From an uncultured Clostridia bacterium (GTDB lineage: Bacteria > Bacillota > Clostridia > TANB77 > CAG-508), in NCBI GenBank assembly GCA_947581825.1, contig CANPVP010000010.1:1-64000 (forward strand): a stretch of 64,000 bases of DNA, read 5' to 3'. Every line of letters begins with the position of its first letter. Position 1 is the stretch's first letter. The notes beneath the pieces were generated by a model. The model did no database searches, was not told the origin of the DNA, and was given only the letters and a program-made list of their open reading frames with translations. Made by a program: the position numbers and the translations under genes. Positions 1-9,153 of this stretch are shown piece after piece.

Positions 1-63
1 TATTAATAGAATAGCAATTAATATAGCTCCTGCTATTAATAGAGCCTTTGACGCGTTCTCCAT
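1..63 (-). CDS. Pilin-like small membrane protein, partial (C-terminus off the left edge)
   Basis: Only the first 21 codons are visible. The N-terminus reads MENASKALLIAG followed by an unbroken hydrophobic stretch, almost the same as the two complete genes starting at 1248 and 1794. A strong ribosome binding site (GGAGGAGGGG) precedes the ATG at 61-63. This is the last visible member of a row of small proteins behind a Tad-like secretion ATPase and membrane platform. By position and shape it is probably a pilin or pseudopilin subunit inserted in the membrane by its N-terminal helix; that role is inference. No standard prepilin leader (Gly before a hydrophobic segment with Glu at +5) is visible: the helix starts almost at the initiator Met. 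Confidence 0.7.
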   Translation of the reverse strand, partial: MENASKALLIAGAILIAILLI

Positions 64-167
64 ATACGTCCCCTCCTCCTTTGTTTTTTTATTTAAAAAC
101 TTATTATTTTTATATTTTATCTTTGGTTTTTTGTAACCAAATTTAATGTCTAAGGTAATTTAAATTT

Positions 168-623
168 TTAATCTTCAATTTGCTCTATTACTATTTTTCT
201 AACTTGTCCTGTTTTTTGATGATATTCTATATTAGAGCATTTGAAGGATGCTGTGTTGTAGTTTGATAAAAAGCTTGATATTCCTAGTTTATTTACAGCT
301 TCCATTTGATATGTATTGTATATTACTTCGTTTTCTTCGTTGTAGGATATCATATTTAGTTCTACTCTAATTGTTGTTTCTTCGTTGTTTATGTAAAATC
401 CCTTTTCATCTTTTGGGATTGAATTTTTTTCATTGTTTTCTATTGCTCTGTTTATTATTGTTGCAATATCTGTCCCTGATATTTCTTTGTTTAAATACAT
501 TTCAAATTGATTGTTGAAACTTTCTGCCTTTCGCTGTTTTGCTATTGCATTTGATATATTTACATATAATACTAGCACTATTAAAAAAACTGCTATTAAT
601 ATATATAATACTGTTTTTTTCAT
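168..623 (-). CDS. Pilin-like small membrane protein, divergent N-terminus (151 aa)
   Basis: I start this gene at the ATG at 621-623 (MKKTVLYILIAVFL), because AGAGGGG lies 10 nt upstream; an ATG 11 codons further out has no such site. One membrane helix (about residues 4-22) is followed by a soluble domain. The pattern AESFNNQFEMY...GTDIATIINRAIENN matches the AEFN...Y and D-I-x-T/L-x-N patterns of the neighbouring MENA-type proteins. The C-terminal strand (IEYHQKTGQVRKIVIEQ) also matches theirs. It is therefore a sibling with a different, MKK-type membrane anchor. The function is not known from any named family; a minor pilin or assembly partner is an inference from context. Confidence 0.65.
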   Translation of the reverse strand: MKKTVLYILIAVFLIVLVLYVNISNAIAKQRKAESFNNQFEMYLNKEISGTDIATIINRAIENNEKNSIPKDEKGFYINNEETTIRVELNMISYNEENEVIYNTYQMEAVNKLGISSFLSNYNTASFKCSNIEYHQKTGQVRKIVIEQIED

Positions 624-644
624 GCAAAACTTACCCCTCTTTCT

Positions 645-673
645 ATTATACAACATTTAATTAGTTTTTGCAA
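645..673 (-). promoter_or_regulatory. Predicted sigma-A promoter for the 168-623 gene
   Basis: On the minus strand, TTGCAA (668-673) and TATAAT (645-650) are separated by exactly 17 nt. The predicted start lies only a few bases before the ribosome binding site, so the leader would be very short. It may give this gene separate expression inside the pilin-like row. Confidence 0.5.
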
Positions 674-728
674 CCTATCGCCTTAAAACGCCATTGCTAA
701 ACAAGTAGTTTTTATATAAGAAAAATTA

Positions 729-1248
729 TTAATCTACCAAATCAATATCTCTTAATTGTGTAAAACTCATTTTTTTTAATCTGCCTGTTGTTTCATTATA
801 AGTAATTCCATTTTCTTTTATAACAAATTTTACTTCTCCGATCTGCTTTTAACATATCATTTATCTTATCACCATCTATTCCTGTAACAGTAATAGTTTT
901 TGGGGAAGTTCCATACCTATCTGACTGCACATTTGAAAATTCTATAGTTATATAATCAAAATCTTCTTCGTCTAGTTCTTTATTAAATTCATCCGCATTA
1001 TTAGCTAATGTAACTATATCATGTATTGTAACATATGTTTTTCCATTAGAATCTATATATTCATTTTTCGTTACTGCATATTTTGTAAAATCTGTATTGA
1101 ACTCTGCCATTCTCGTTTCATTTACGCTTTGTGAATATGAACTTCTAACTCCAGCTGCTGATGAGAAAAAATATACCATCAAAGCAACTAGAAGTATTCC
1201 TATTAACATTGTTCCTGCCATTATAAGTGCTTTTGATGCATTTTCCAT
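729..1248 (-). CDS. Pilin-like protein, read through a +1 frameshift at CGG (172 aa)
   Basis: The gene starts MENASKALIMAG after AAGGAGG, with a membrane helix at about residues 5-28 and the family pattern AEFN...Y...IHDIVTLANNA. In the conventional frame the end is DRRSKICYKRKWNYL and stops at 796, which resembles nothing in the siblings. At codon 137 (CGG, 838-840), skipping the C gives GAT GGA GAA GTA and then DGEVKFVIKENGITYNETTG, ending at 729. That tail matches the C-terminal strands of both siblings (AEYNGTNGRISKIEL and IEYHQKTGQVRKIVI). I therefore annotate the full 172-residue product. A plain one-base insertion or sequence error is the alternative; four other genes here break at CGG in the same way. 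Pilin or pseudopilin function is inferred from context. Confidence 0.7.
838..840 (-). other. +1 frameshift site, in-frame CGG (pilin-like gene)
   Basis: Frame-0 codons are GAT CGG AGA AGT; the restored reading is GAT, skip C, GGA GAA GTA. The frame-0 stop follows 15 codons later. Confidence 0.7.
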
Positions 1249-1311
1249 ATTTCCTCCTTCAAAAATTTATGCTTTATATATTTTTAATATCTTAAATAAA
1301 AGATTATTTAC

Positions 1312-1794
1312 CTACCTTTTGCCTTTTAATTCTATTTTGCTTATTCTTCCATTTGTTCCATTATACTCTGCATTAATCCAAGTATAAGTAGAATTTTTTT
1401 TCATTCCTGCATAATCCTCAGAATCTCCATCCACGTTTTTCATGAAATCGTTATATTGGCTACTATCATTATTTTTTATAGAAAAACTATTAATTCCTGT
1501 TTCATCATCAAAAGTAACATCCACTTCTATTTGATATTCTGGTACATCTGCATATTTTTCATTATTATCTATTACCATATTGCATAAAGATTTTAATTTA
1601 TTATATTTCATATTTTTTTTATTATAAGCATCATACTTTTTATTAAATTCTGCTACTTGTTCTGCTTTTAAATTTGCTTCTTTTTGTTTTGGGATTTGTG
1701 TTAATTGATTATATCCAAACACTAATAAAACTATTAAAAGCAGACCAATTAGCACACTTGCTGCCATTCCTAAAGCTTTTGCTGCATTTTCCAT
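1312..1794 (-). CDS. Pilin-like small membrane protein (160 aa)
   Basis: The product begins MENAAKALGMAASVLIGLLL, giving a membrane helix at about residues 7-27, then a charged stalk (QIPKQKEANLKAEQ) and the family pattern AEFNKKYDAY...VIDNNEKY. A compact domain ends in AEYNGTNGRISKIEL. Start ATG is preceded by AAGGAG. It lies 57 nt behind the TadB/TadC-like gene, so the operon seems to run from the SAF gene at 8533 down through the pilin-like genes. By analogy with Tad systems these would be structural subunits, but the sequence is unlike Flp pilins and the extracellular role is unproven. Confidence 0.65.
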   Translation of the reverse strand: MENAAKALGMAASVLIGLLLIVLLVFGYNQLTQIPKQKEANLKAEQVAEFNKKYDAYNKKNMKYNKLKSLCNMVIDNNEKYADVPEYQIEVDVTFDDETGINSFSIKNNDSSQYNDFMKNVDGDSEDYAGMKKNSTYTWINAEYNGTNGRISKIELKGKR

Positions 1795-1851
1795 ATTTTT
1801 CTCCTTAATAGAATGAACATATTAATTCACTATATTTTTAATTTTATATCA

Positions 1852-3927
1852 TTACATCATTTCTGTCATTGTATTGAATGTGCTTCCCATTGATGTTAAA
1901 CCTATGTATACTAATGGTGCTATTAAGTATCCTATGAATAAACATACCATTGGTGCAAATCCAAGTACTTTTCCAATCATACCTTTTCTTGATATTAGTC
2001 TTTCGTTTGATGCTTTTCTTTTTTCTCTGTAATATTCTCTTTCTGTTTCTAGTTCATCAAAAGCATCTTTTATTGGTATTTTTTCAACTGCTGCTTGTAA
2101 GCTTTCTACTATTCTTATAAATTCCATGTATGATACATCATTTTTTAATTGTTCTAATGCTTCCCAAGAACCACTTTCATAGTTGTTAACACACTTGCTA
2201 ATTGGTCCTTTAAATATATTTGCATATCTTTCTAGCCATTCTAATATCATTTCTACGTTTACCCTTTCGATACGCATAAGCATTAGTATTATTGTTTGGA
2301 ATTGCATTACTTCGTCTTCCATTTCTAGTTGTCGTAATTTGTATTGGAAAAATAGTATTCCAATTGGTGCCATATATCCTAATATTGCTATTGTTAAAGC
2401 TACTAGCACTTCAAACCATTGTAGATTTTCTTTGTTTATTTTTTGCAATTTATCATATATTTGTTGTGATTCTTCTTCTATTTGTTCATCTGTTGCATCT
2501 ACATAATATTCATGAGATTTTTTCATAGCTGCTTGTATTTTTTCTATTGTAACATTTGGTTGATATCTAAACATATCTAGGAAATGATTTTGCCTCAATG
2601 TCTTATCCATTGCAGTATCTTGCTCTTTTTGGCTCATTGTTATTAAATTATAATCTGTTGTTGGTTCTTCATATATCCATTTTATTGCAGCATTATGGAT
2701 TGCAATAAATGCAAATATTGATATTACACCAGCAAGTACTGCAAATACTATTCTATTTAAATATAGCCATTCTATCTTTAATGGCGATGCTGAGTCTCTT
2801 AACAGCTTGGTTACTTTTTGATATTCTTTTGTTCCCTTTTTTGGTATAAATAAATCAACAAATTTCTTTATTGGTGGTTTGGCATATAATTTTGCCTGTA
2901 TTGGATTTTCTGTATTTGTTACATGTGCATTTGTTGATGAATTATCTTTTACTTTTCTAACTAGCATATATGATATTGTTGATATTACTATTAATAGAAA
3001 TTGAATTATCAAACCTGCTTTACCATTGTAAAATGGTTGTGTAAACGTAAATTGGCTTAAACACCATTGTTTTACCGGCTCTATAAATAGTATAGGTAGA
3101 GCTGCTATTATTGATAAACTTTGGAATACATAATCTAAAGCTTCCCTTTTTAATATTTCTACTTGCATCTCTTGTGTAATATTATTTAAGTTTCTTAAAT
3201 ATAATGATGCTCCATTTACTTTTCTATCTCCAAATTCTTTTGTTAAATATGATACACCAGCAAACTCTTTTAAGAAGCTGTTTGGTGCTATATCATAATA
3301 TTTTTCTAGCTCTGCTTCTGGATCGTCCGAAATTAATATTTCGTATATTTTTTCGGCTTGTCTTGATACTTCTCTTTCATCATCTTGTGATACTTGATAT
3401 ATGGCTTCTTCTACCATGTTGAATTCATGGTATGCATGTCTCATTTCGGCAAACAAATCTACTTGCTGTTTTAATATTTTATTATCCATTTTATCTACCA
3501 TTCCATCCATAATTGATTCTATCAATATGAATTCGTAGAAAATTAAGATTGTCATAAGCAGTAAGTTTGTTCTTGTAAACCATACAACTATAAATGTAAC
3601 TATAATAAATGCTAATAATCCTTTTGTAACAATTTGAGAAGCCTGAAGCCTTGTTTGAAATTCATCATCGATATTGATTATTTCAAGCCTTCGCCTAAAT
3701 TTTATTAAGTATCTTTTAACAAGTGGAATTTTTATGTATTGCATATATAATTTTTGATAAAAAAGTTCTTTAGATGCATCGGAACTTTTGGTTCCTTCCC
3801 TAAGTTTTCTAGCATATTTTAAATCGGATTTATCAGTAAATTTAATTATTATTATGTATGCAACTATTAAAAGTCCAAGTATTCCTAATACTACATATAT
3901 AAGCATTTTTAATTTCTGTTCATCCAT
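1852..3927 (-). CDS. Fused TadB/TadC-like inner-membrane platform protein (691 aa)
   Basis: This is a type II secretion F-domain protein, the membrane platform on which the secretion ATPase acts. It is about twice the usual TadB or TadC length and carries two F-like halves. The first has helices near residues 8-28, 103-137 and 270-285; the second has helices near 390-410, 510-535 and 655-685, with the F-domain segment ETEREYYREKRKASNERL before the last helices. It is best read as TadB and TadC joined in one chain. I start at the ATG at 3925-3927 because GTG further upstream falls inside the ribosome binding site (AGAAGGTG). It lies between the CpaF-like ATPase and the pilin-like genes, as in Tad loci. 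Confidence 0.75.
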   Translation of the reverse strand: MDEQKLKMLIYVVLGILGLLIVAYIIIIKFTDKSDLKYARKLREGTKSSDASKELFYQKLYMQYIKIPLVKRYLIKFRRRLEIINIDDEFQTRLQASQIVTKGLLAFIIVTFIVVWFTRTNLLLMTILIFYEFILIESIMDGMVDKMDNKILKQQVDLFAEMRHAYHEFNMVEEAIYQVSQDDEREVSRQAEKIYEILISDDPEAELEKYYDIAPNSFLKEFAGVSYLTKEFGDRKVNGASLYLRNLNNITQEMQVEILKREALDYVFQSLSIIAALPILFIEPVKQWCLSQFTFTQPFYNGKAGLIIQFLLIVISTISYMLVRKVKDNSSTNAHVTNTENPIQAKLYAKPPIKKFVDLFIPKKGTKEYQKVTKLLRDSASPLKIEWLYLNRIVFAVLAGVISIFAFIAIHNAAIKWIYEEPTTDYNLITMSQKEQDTAMDKTLRQNHFLDMFRYQPNVTIEKIQAAMKKSHEYYVDATDEQIEEESQQIYDKLQKINKENLQWFEVLVALTIAILGYMAPIGILFFQYKLRQLEMEDEVMQFQTIILMLMRIERVNVEMILEWLERYANIFKGPISKCVNNYESGSWEALEQLKNDVSYMEFIRIVESLQAAVEKIPIKDAFDELETEREYYREKRKASNERLISRKGMIGKVLGFAPMVCLFIGYLIAPLVYIGLTSMGSTFNTMTEMM

Positions 3928-3976
3928 TGTTAATTTCACCTTCTTTATCCTTTATTAGTACATTTCCACTCGTTTT

Positions 3977-5890
3977 CTATTGTTTTTTAGCTTTTAATCT
4001 TTTTTCTTTAGCCATTTGTTTTCCCCAGTTTCTTTCAACAAAGTTGTCGAAAGCTTCTACATCTGACTCGTCCATGTTGTTTCTCATTTCAATTATATTT
4101 TTATCTGATATTTTGTTTGTTAATACATATCCATCATCAACAAATTCCATTATGTTTACATATTTATATGTTTCTCTATCTGTAACTTTTCCAAAAAATT
4201 GAGTAGCATTATCAAAGAATTTATTCATTTTTCCTTCTAGTGTTTTTTCATTTCTGTGGTCATAGTTATATTCGTTTTTAGCTTCTACTGGTATACATTC
4301 TGTAACCCTTTCTATGTATCTTCTTCCTCTAAAGTCTTTTACTAAGTGTATATCGAAGTTTAAAACTCCTATAACTTGTTCTTCTGCTGTTTTTTCGTTT
4401 GTGAACATACCTATTGCTAAAAGTGAGTTTCTAAGTGCTGTTACTAGGTTTGGGAAAGTTTTAGCGTGGTGAGTAAATAATGTAAATTTACTTGCTACCT
4501 GTGCAGTTTGAATCATCCATGCAGCAACTGGGTGGGTTGCAACCTCACCTATGATGTTAACAGAACCGTCAGTTTTCTTTTGAACGTCCAAACCTTCTTG
4601 TCCAGAAACTGTTTCTGTTTCACGGAAAGATAATATGTTTCTAGTAGGATATATCTTTCTTAAGTGCAACTCGAAAGCAGTTTCCTGAACCCTTATGTTC
4701 ATTGTTTCGTATATGTTTTCTATCATACCCATAAGCATTGTTGTTTTACCACAACCTTGCTCACCAGTAAGTGATATTACTCTAGCTCCTTTTACTAAGA
4801 ATTTTAATAAATCTATTGCTTCGTCTTTTCCTTTACATGTAATTAATTGCTCTAATGTAGCACGTTTTACGTCGAACTTTCTTACGAAGAATGCCCATGT
4901 TTCTGACATTGATGGCCTAACAACAACGACACGGGAACCGTCTTTCATTTCGTTGATTTTGTATCCATTTGTATCTGATAATTGTCCTGGATTGTTATAT
5001 TTATAAATATTTTGACATACTCTCTTTAATTCGCTTTCTGTTCCAAAAGAAAGGAAAGCTAATCTTATTGATTTACCTTGGAAGAATATCCATATACTGT
5101 CACAGGCTCTTGGTACTTTATTTTCCATAATTTGGTTTAAGTAATCTCCATCTGTTTGTGCAACCTGGCTTAAGAATGATTCTGGCAAACCAGATACACC
5201 ACCAGATACACCATCTATGTTCATATCTCTAACTTCATCAATACTACTATATCCTTTATAGTGTTGATATATTCTTTGCACTATAACACTTAGTTTGTCT
5301 GAAAATGATAATGATAAGTGTTCTGTTTCGTATATATCACTTATTTCTTCTTCTGTTATAACATAGCAAGGTTTAGTCTCTCCTGATACATATTTTAATA
5401 CCGCTAAATTATATTTTTTTATCATCTGTGTTAGAGCTTCGTATCCAAATTCTTTTTTATACATATGTATTAATATATCGAATTTATCTTGTGGAGTTAA
5501 AAGTGATGGTATATCAAAAGGTATGGCTTTTGATACATTTGTTTCATCTACTCCATATTCTTGTTCTAGTAAGTCATATATTAGTTCTTTAACATATTTT
5601 TTATCGTTAACATCTCCATATGTACAACCCTTTAAGGCTTTCTTTAATTCATATTTTTTCTGTTTTCTTCTTAATAATTCTTCTTCAGAAAGTCCTATAT
5701 CATATAAGTTTACTTTTGTTATTTCATCTAGCCTTTTCTTTACAAAAGCAGTCATCATTGGGATTGTATATGTTTTATCATCTACTTCAATTTCTGTTTT
5801 AACTTCTGCAGTTTGCTTGTTGCTTATTACTTTTAAAACGAACACAGCAAAAACCGCTATAACAACTGCAATTAATAGAAAATTAACCAT
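3977..5890 (-). CDS. TadA/CpaF-like secretion ATPase with N-terminal membrane helix (637 aa)
   Basis: This is a secretion superfamily ATPase of the CpaF/TadA type, the motor for pilin assembly. Residues 376-383 form the Walker A loop (GEQGCGKT), and GEVATHPVAAW (448 onward) followed by FTHHAKT is the Walker B/His-box region. RPSMSETWAFFVRKF (325-339) is the CpaF-type segment before the nucleotide site. Unusually, the protein begins with a hydrophobic helix (residues 3-21), whereas CpaF proteins are normally soluble, and the region between that helix and the ATPase domain is long. AGGAGG precedes the ATG by 9 nt. It is co-transcribed with the ParA-like genes upstream and the platform gene downstream. 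Confidence 0.8.
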   Translation of the reverse strand: MVNFLLIAVVIAVFAVFVLKVISNKQTAEVKTEIEVDDKTYTIPMMTAFVKKRLDEITKVNLYDIGLSEEELLRRKQKKYELKKALKGCTYGDVNDKKYVKELIYDLLEQEYGVDETNVSKAIPFDIPSLLTPQDKFDILIHMYKKEFGYEALTQMIKKYNLAVLKYVSGETKPCYVITEEEISDIYETEHLSLSFSDKLSVIVQRIYQHYKGYSSIDEVRDMNIDGVSGGVSGLPESFLSQVAQTDGDYLNQIMENKVPRACDSIWIFFQGKSIRLAFLSFGTESELKRVCQNIYKYNNPGQLSDTNGYKINEMKDGSRVVVVRPSMSETWAFFVRKFDVKRATLEQLITCKGKDEAIDLLKFLVKGARVISLTGEQGCGKTTMLMGMIENIYETMNIRVQETAFELHLRKIYPTRNILSFRETETVSGQEGLDVQKKTDGSVNIIGEVATHPVAAWMIQTAQVASKFTLFTHHAKTFPNLVTALRNSLLAIGMFTNEKTAEEQVIGVLNFDIHLVKDFRGRRYIERVTECIPVEAKNEYNYDHRNEKTLEGKMNKFFDNATQFFGKVTDRETYKYVNIMEFVDDGYVLTNKISDKNIIEMRNNMDESDVEAFDNFVERNWGKQMAKEKRLKAKKQ

Positions 5891-5905
5891 AACCAGTTGC
5901 CTCCT

Positions 5906-6766
5906 TTAAAAATTCATTTGTAATTCTTGTACTTTGTATATAATACCATCAATAAGTCTTGCTAATTCTGCTAAGAACATTCCGTTTTTTGCCGTAGCAT
6001 CTGCTTTTCTGATTTTTAAAAATGCTTCCGCCATTTGATGTTCATCTGCTGCTTCGTATAGTAATGTATTGTATGGTATACAATATATAGGTTCTTTACT
6101 ACCAACTTGCCTCATTATATTTTTTGTGCTATATTTTGAAAATCTATCGTATCTTTCAATTACTGTTAATATATTGTTTGCTTTTAAAACTGCTTCGGTA
6201 TGTCTAAATTTCATTAAATCTTCTATTGCTTTTTGTCTTTGTTCTACGCCTATTACTATTACATCTGAAAGTTTTAATATTGCTTTTATATATTCTTTAT
6301 CTAAACCTTTTTCCAAATCTATAAATACATAATCGTAATATTTGTTTGCATTTGTTAAAATGTTTTTGTATATTACAGATGCTTCATCATTTATTGAACT
6401 CGGATTAGCTTCTATTGCTGGTCTCTTTTTTATGGGAAAAAGTACTTCTAATCTCTGTTTATACACAACTTGTGTGTAATTTGTGATTATTTCTGGGGTA
6501 ATCTTGCTTGCAGCTGCAAGTTTTACTAATCCATCTACTCCAGAATCTAATTCTACTTTTTTCTTTGCACCTATTTCTGATAATATCTTTGCTTTTACTG
6601 CTTGTTTCACTGTAAACGCCTCTTCAAATGATGGATCTCCTTCATTTGTTGTCATCAGCAAAGTTTTATGATTATGTTCCATTCCCATATAAGTAGCTGC
6701 TGCAATTGCACCTAATGTTTGTCCTATTCTTTTTTTGTTATTACTCCAAAAAGTTATTATAGCCAT
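5906..6766 (-). CDS. TadZ-like ParA/MinD-family protein with degenerate P-loop (286 aa)
   Basis: The fold is recognisable from the start (AIITFWSNNKKRIGQTLGAIA), where a ParA P-loop (KGGxGKT) should be but the GK[ST] is missing. YYDYVFIDLEKGLDKEYI fits the Walker B region and SDVIVIGVEQRQKAI the following strand. Tad loci encode TadZ/CpaE, a ParA relative that places the apparatus in the cell, often with an atypical nucleotide site. Its position directly before the CpaF-like ATPase (15 nt gap) supports that role. The loss of the canonical lysine suggests it does not hydrolyse ATP in the usual way; this is inference. Confidence 0.65.
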   Translation of the reverse strand: MAIITFWSNNKKRIGQTLGAIAAATYMGMEHNHKTLLMTTNEGDPSFEEAFTVKQAVKAKILSEIGAKKKVELDSGVDGLVKLAAASKITPEIITNYTQVVYKQRLEVLFPIKKRPAIEANPSSINDEASVIYKNILTNANKYYDYVFIDLEKGLDKEYIKAILKLSDVIVIGVEQRQKAIEDLMKFRHTEAVLKANNILTVIERYDRFSKYSTKNIMRQVGSKEPIYCIPYNTLLYEAADEHQMAEAFLKIRKADATAKNGMFLAELARLIDGIIYKVQELQMNF

Positions 6767-6779
6767 AACCTTGTCCTTT

Positions 6780-7472
6780 CTATTCTTTGTCTATCATTTT
6801 AAATACTTTTTTTATTGTTGATGGACTAGAATCCAAAATCTCTCCTGCTATTTGCATCATAGCATCCTTATATTGCATAGTTAATTTTTTGAATTTGATT
6901 CTTGATAATCTCTGATTCTCCATTATCGCCGTTTCGTCTCCTTGTTCATATGGGAAACGAATTTCTTCTTTTGCCCATTCTACGTCAAATTCTGATACTA
7001 AATAATTTAAGTACTCATCATCTGCTTTATTTATATCTCTAGAAAATATGACTTTCGTCATTTTTACTCTTCCTTCTATATTGCTAATTGTTTCTATTCC
7101 TCGTTTTATAACATACATATCAAAATTTGTTACAAAATAGTTTTTGTATGAGTTTTGTAAATCAAAGCCTTGCATTCCCCAATCAGCATCTATATCAAGA
7201 AAAACATAATCATATTCTAAGTAGTCCTCATCAGTATTTCCTAGATATTTCTTTATCTCATTTAATGAATTAAAACCTATAGCAACATCAAATCCGTCGT
7301 ATTCAGTAATATATGATTTAGATATAGACATTGTTGGAATTATATATCTCATTTTTTGTCTTAAAGTTGAATCTACTACTAACACTTTATAGTTTAAATC
7401 TGTAGTAATTCTAGCCAAATACATTATAAGATCCGATTTATCATATGTTCCTATAAATCCTATTATTTTCAT
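6780..7472 (-). CDS. Second degenerate ParA-like protein of the Tad-like operon (230 aa)
   Basis: The N-terminus (KIIGFIGTYDKSDLIMYLARI) has the beta-strand, loop and helix of a ParA/MinD P-loop, but the loop GTYDKSDL lacks the GKT. KVLVVDSTLRQKM and YDYVFLDIDADWG correspond to the switch and Walker B strands. It is distinct from the next gene, so the operon carries two different P-loop-degenerate ParA relatives in tandem. GGAGG precedes the ATG by 5 nt. It probably works with its neighbour in positioning or assembly; the exact function is unknown. Confidence 0.6.
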   Translation of the reverse strand: MKIIGFIGTYDKSDLIMYLARITTDLNYKVLVVDSTLRQKMRYIIPTMSISKSYITEYDGFDVAIGFNSLNEIKKYLGNTDEDYLEYDYVFLDIDADWGMQGFDLQNSYKNYFVTNFDMYVIKRGIETISNIEGRVKMTKVIFSRDINKADDEYLNYLVSEFDVEWAKEEIRFPYEQGDETAIMENQRLSRIKFKKLTMQYKDAMMQIAGEILDSSPSTIKKVFKMIDKE

Positions 7473-7540
7473 TATAACCTCCAGGTAATTTCATAATGTT
7501 TAACTTTAGGTTAAGCCTATAGAGGCTTAACCTAATATTA

Positions 7541-8533
7541 TTAATATTCGCCTAATTCATCTAGATATAATTGTCTTGCTTCGCGTAAATCCTCAATTTC
7601 TTTTGCAACACCTTGTTCAGTGTTTTGTAATCTTTGTTCATCTTCATATTTTTCTAAGTCTTTATTTATGTATTCATTTCTATTTTTCTGTGTATCTGGA
7701 TTATTGTATTTTGCTTGTAGGCTATCTTTTGCTGTTTGTATTACATCTGGTGATTTCATTATTAAATCTGAAACATTTGCTGATGGAACATATGTTGTTT
7801 CTGCACGCCTTTGCATTCCACTTTCTACATATATATCAGCATATAATTTTGCTCCTGTCATTTGATATGTTTCTACTATCGCATTATTCATTGCCAATAT
7901 TTCTTCTTCTGACATTGCTAACCATACTGTTGTAGCATTTGCATCTTCTACATATTTTTTACTTACTACTATAAAAGTAGGTCCTGTTGGTAATTGTAAT
8001 CTTATATCTATATAATCTCCTACTTTTAATTTTGAAGGCAATGATAACATATTATATTCTTCAATTCTAATTCCTGGATTAGTTTCTATTGTAACTTTAT
8101 CGCCTTCTTGCTTTTTATAAGTATATAATCCATCTAGATTCGCAATCATATCTTTAGTTAGAATAGTGCCTGGTTCTAAGTTTATTTTGCTTACAATTTG
8201 ATCTGGTAGCATATCAACAATTCCGCCTTCTGATGCTTGTTCTGCTGTTATGTATTCTCCCAAATCATTTATTGTTGCTGCATTTGCTGGTATTAATTCA
8301 GTTGGTACTGTTTTTGTCATAAGATTGCTTTTTAATCTTCCACCTGATTGTATTGCACTTTGTGTAACATACACAGTTCCCATTGCTACATTTTCTTTCT
8401 CTTTAATTTCTTCCTGTAATTTACTATATTTTGAGTAAAAATAATATATTCCAACTGCTGCTATTATCAGTGAAATTATAAAACCTAATAAAAACGCATT
8501 TCTTGCTTTTCTTTGCATTGGATTTGATGCCAT
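7541..8533 (-). CDS. CpaB/RcpC-like SAF-domain protein (330 aa)
   Basis: This is the first gene of the operon. A membrane helix (about residues 14-34, FLLGFIISLIIAAVGIYYFY) is followed by a coiled stretch and a SAF-type domain, with AIQSGGRLKSNLMTKTVP and LEPGTILTKDMIA as the paired SAF segments. PSKLKVGDYIDIRLQLPTG is the barrel region typical of CpaB/RcpC, the Tad-system periplasmic or wall-space protein. The last about 60 residues are charged and probably helical. I start at the ATG at 8531-8533 because GGGAGG sits 7 nt upstream; an in-frame ATG 14 codons earlier has no such site. It is downstream of a good promoter (8586-8614). Confidence 0.75.
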   Translation of the reverse strand: MASNPMQRKARNAFLLGFIISLIIAAVGIYYFYSKYSKLQEEIKEKENVAMGTVYVTQSAIQSGGRLKSNLMTKTVPTELIPANAATINDLGEYITAEQASEGGIVDMLPDQIVSKINLEPGTILTKDMIANLDGLYTYKKQEGDKVTIETNPGIRIEEYNMLSLPSKLKVGDYIDIRLQLPTGPTFIVVSKKYVEDANATTVWLAMSEEEILAMNNAIVETYQMTGAKLYADIYVESGMQRRAETTYVPSANVSDLIMKSPDVIQTAKDSLQAKYNNPDTQKNRNEYINKDLEKYEDEQRLQNTEQGVAKEIEDLREARQLYLDELGEY

Positions 8534-8585
8534 TTGAATTCCTCCCTTATATATCTTTATATGACAAAATAACACTATTTATTTC

Positions 8586-8614
8586 ATTATATATTATATT
8601 GGGAGTTAAAACAA
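8586..8614 (-). promoter_or_regulatory. Predicted sigma-A promoter of the Tad-like operon
   Basis: On the minus strand TTGTTT (8609-8614) and TATAAT (8586-8591) are 17 nt apart, about 45 nt before the SAF gene start. Confidence 0.5.
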
Positions 8615-8686
8615 GAAATATAGACGTTGTTTTCAAATTATTGTTTTGCTGTAATATTTTTGTAATATTTTTGTAATATTTGTTTT

Positions 8687-8715
8687 AATTAAAAGGCAGA
8701 GATACATTCTCTGCC
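8687..8715 (-). terminator. Intrinsic terminator after the SASP gene
   Basis: An 8-bp perfect stem (8695-8702 with 8708-8715) is followed on the minus strand by TTTTAATT. It separates the SASP gene from the Tad-like operon. Three direct repeats of TGTAATATTTT lie just beyond it (about 8649-8680). Confidence 0.7.
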
Positions 8716-8783
8716 CTTATGTATATAAAGACTCAAAACATACCTCTGTCCTTTTCTAATAAATATCTAAACTATTCTATAAA

Positions 8784-8990
8784 CTATTTTCCTATCATTT
8801 GATTTTCAGCTTGTTGTATTAACTTTCTTACCATGTTACCACCGATTTTACCAGCATCTTTTGCAGATATTTCACCGTTGTAACCATCTTTTAAATTAAC
8901 ACCAACTTCGCTAGCAACTTCATATTTAAATTTATCTAAAGCTGTCATTGCCTCTGGAACTACTTTTTTAGTTCTGTTTGTGTTTGCCAT
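8784..8990 (-). CDS. Alpha/beta-type small acid-soluble spore protein (68 aa)
   Basis: SASPs of this type coat and protect spore DNA and are degraded on germination. The two family blocks are visible: ALDKFKYEVASEVGV, which contains the germination protease site region, and ISAKDAGKIGGNMVRKLI. Length (68 aa) is normal. I start at the ATG at 8988-8990 (MANTNRTKKV) because the upstream GTG falls within the GGGAGGTG ribosome binding site. It is a single-gene unit with its own terminator. SASP genes are normally transcribed in the forespore by sigma-G, but I could not identify a convincing sigma-G promoter in the 100 nt upstream. Its presence shows a spore-forming lineage. Confidence 0.93.
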   Translation of the reverse strand: MANTNRTKKVVPEAMTALDKFKYEVASEVGVNLKDGYNGEISAKDAGKIGGNMVRKLIQQAENQMIGK

Positions 8991-9153
8991 CTGATTCACC
9001 TCCCTGGGATGTTTAATTATTTCTTCTAAAAAAAACTAATCGTTTTTTCAATATATATGGTGTGTAATTTTATTTTTTTTAAACTGGTAATTTTTGTTCT
9101 TAAAAAAATTTTTAAATTGTGATTAAATAAAAGATTTTTCTATGTTTTTTGTT

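Noticed and set aside
828-845. Resemblance to a sequencing adapter end near the first CGG site
   Set aside because: The order of bases differs (TTCTCCGATCT rather than TCTTCCGATCT), coding similarity to the sibling proteins continues on both sides, and four other genes break at CGG with unrelated flanks.
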